A DNA stretch of 6,057 nt from Gammaproteobacteria bacterium. Its GTDB lineage: Bacteria; Pseudomonadota; Gammaproteobacteria; UWMA-0217. The DNA lies in contig DRPO01000564.1 of assembly GCA_011330835.1 (NCBI GenBank), forward strand, positions 1-6,057. Direction: 5' to 3'. This document shows, one piece after another, positions 5,647-6,057 of this stretch. Position 1 is the stretch's first letter, and each line of letters starts with the position of its first letter. The position numbers were made by a program, and so were the translations under genes. The notes under the pieces were generated by a model. The model ran no database searches and was not told the DNA's origin. It saw only the letters and a list, made by a program, of their open reading frames with translations.

Positions 5647-5859
5647 ATGAGAACCAACGTTGTCCTGAACGATGAATTAGTCGCCGAAGCCATGCATTTG
5701 ACCGGGGCGAAATCCAAGCGCGAGCTCATTGATATGGCCTTGCATGAACTGATAAGGGCTAAACGTAAAAAGAATCTCTTTGATTTGGCCGGGCAGGTTG
5801 ATTTTGCCGAGGGGTACGATTACAAGGTTGCCAGAGCGTTAAGAAATGGTGCTGATTGA
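5647..5859 (+). CDS. vapB: VapB-family antitoxin
   Basis: This 70-residue protein begins MRTNVVLNDELVAEAMHLTG (1-20) and continues with KSKRELIDMALHELIR (22-37). That is the ribbon-helix-helix DNA-binding pattern of the VapB group often listed as DUF2191. The tail FDLAGQVDFAEGYDYKVAR (45-63) matches the C-terminal toxin-wrapping part of these antitoxins. It would neutralise the adjacent VapC and repress the shared promoter. An ATG at 5623 in the same frame would add MTCIWGEG. The start at 5647 is preferred because the family begins at this M-R-T-N and because GGGGTGA (5636-5642) lies four bases upstream, whereas 5623 falls inside the operator. The gene is less GC-rich than soeABC, with many A/T-ending codons. 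Confidence 0.87.
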   Translation: MRTNVVLNDELVAEAMHLTGAKSKRELIDMALHELIRAKRKKNLFDLAGQVDFAEGYDYKVARALRNGAD

Positions 5860-6057
5860 TACCTCGATCTGGATCAACGTTTTTTCCGACAAGCGTGGCG
5901 ACTATTCTAGGGGCTTGTATGAAGCCATCGGCGGTCGAGATATCGTTTTAACGCGTTTTCAGCAACTGGAGCTGCTTCAAGGCTGCCGCGATGAGAAAGA
6001 ATGGGGAAAGCTGAGCGAGTATTTGGCGGGCCAGGATTATCTGGAAATGAGACCAAC
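5846..6057 (+). CDS. vapC: VapC-type PIN-domain toxin, N-terminal part (cut by window end)
   Basis: Seventy complete codons are visible, beginning MVLIDTSIWINVFSD. Asp5 in the LIDTSIWI strand and Glu42 in LTRFQQLELLQG (35-46) are two of the acidic residues that bind metal in PIN-domain ribonucleases. The remaining acidic residues should lie beyond the window. VapC toxins are about 125-140 residues and cut RNA, often tRNA or rRNA. The gene overlaps vapB by 14 bp in a different frame and has no clear ribosome-binding site, so it is probably translationally coupled to vapB. GTG at 5849 is an alternative start in the same frame. The visible part is intact, with no frameshift. Confidence 0.87.
   Translation, partial: MVLIDTSIWINVFSDKRGDYSRGLYEAIGGRDIVLTRFQQLELLQGCRDEKEWGKLSEYLAGQDYLEMRP

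Noticed and set aside
1..6057. tRNA or rRNA genes, CRISPR arrays, insertion sequences and attachment sites
   Set aside because: None was found on reading both strands: no cloverleaf-like segments, regularly spaced repeats, transposase motifs or terminal inverted repeats.

Overview
The window looks like a piece of a GC-rich proteobacterial chromosome with sulfur-oxidising metabolism. I cannot name the genus. The central block, 874-5500, reads best as a three-gene operon, soeABC. It encodes a membrane-anchored, cytoplasm-facing molybdenum/iron-sulfur sulfite dehydrogenase of the type known from purple sulfur bacteria and other sulfur oxidisers. The catalytic subunit has an N-terminal [4Fe-4S] cysteine motif and no twin-arginine signal. 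The second subunit carries sixteen cysteines for four [4Fe-4S] clusters. The third is a DmsC-type eight-helix membrane anchor. Together they would oxidise sulfite in the cytoplasm and pass the electrons through the ferredoxin-like subunit to quinone in the membrane.

Left side (minus strand): 1-69 is the first 23 codons of a TatD-family metal-dependent hydrolase that runs off the window. Upstream of it in transcription order lies a HigBA-type toxin-antitoxin module: a Gp49/HigB-like toxin (407-733), then an XRE antitoxin (111-410), with a 4-bp ATGA overlap. Its promoter is very clear: TTGACA, 16 bp, TATACT. A perfect 16-bp palindrome fills the spacer. The predicted transcription start falls on or next to the toxin ATG, so the mRNA may be leaderless.

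The 140 bp between the divergent toxin and soeA hold that promoter, a possible overlapping plus-strand promoter, and an inverted repeat that could fold over the weak ribosome-binding region of soeA.

Right side (plus strand): soeC is followed by a GC-rich hairpin that is probably the operon terminator. After it comes a VapBC-type module: vapB (5647-5859), then a PIN-domain vapC overlapping it by 14 bp and cut off by the window end. Its promoter contains three copies of a GTGTA/TACAC half-site.

The metabolic operon is therefore closely flanked by two unrelated toxin-antitoxin modules. Their base composition and codon use are visibly less GC-rich than the operon. I found no tRNA, rRNA, CRISPR array or insertion sequence, and no clearly undescribed system. 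The most interesting points are regulatory (promoter/operator architecture and the soeA leader) and the operon's placement between two toxin-antitoxin modules.
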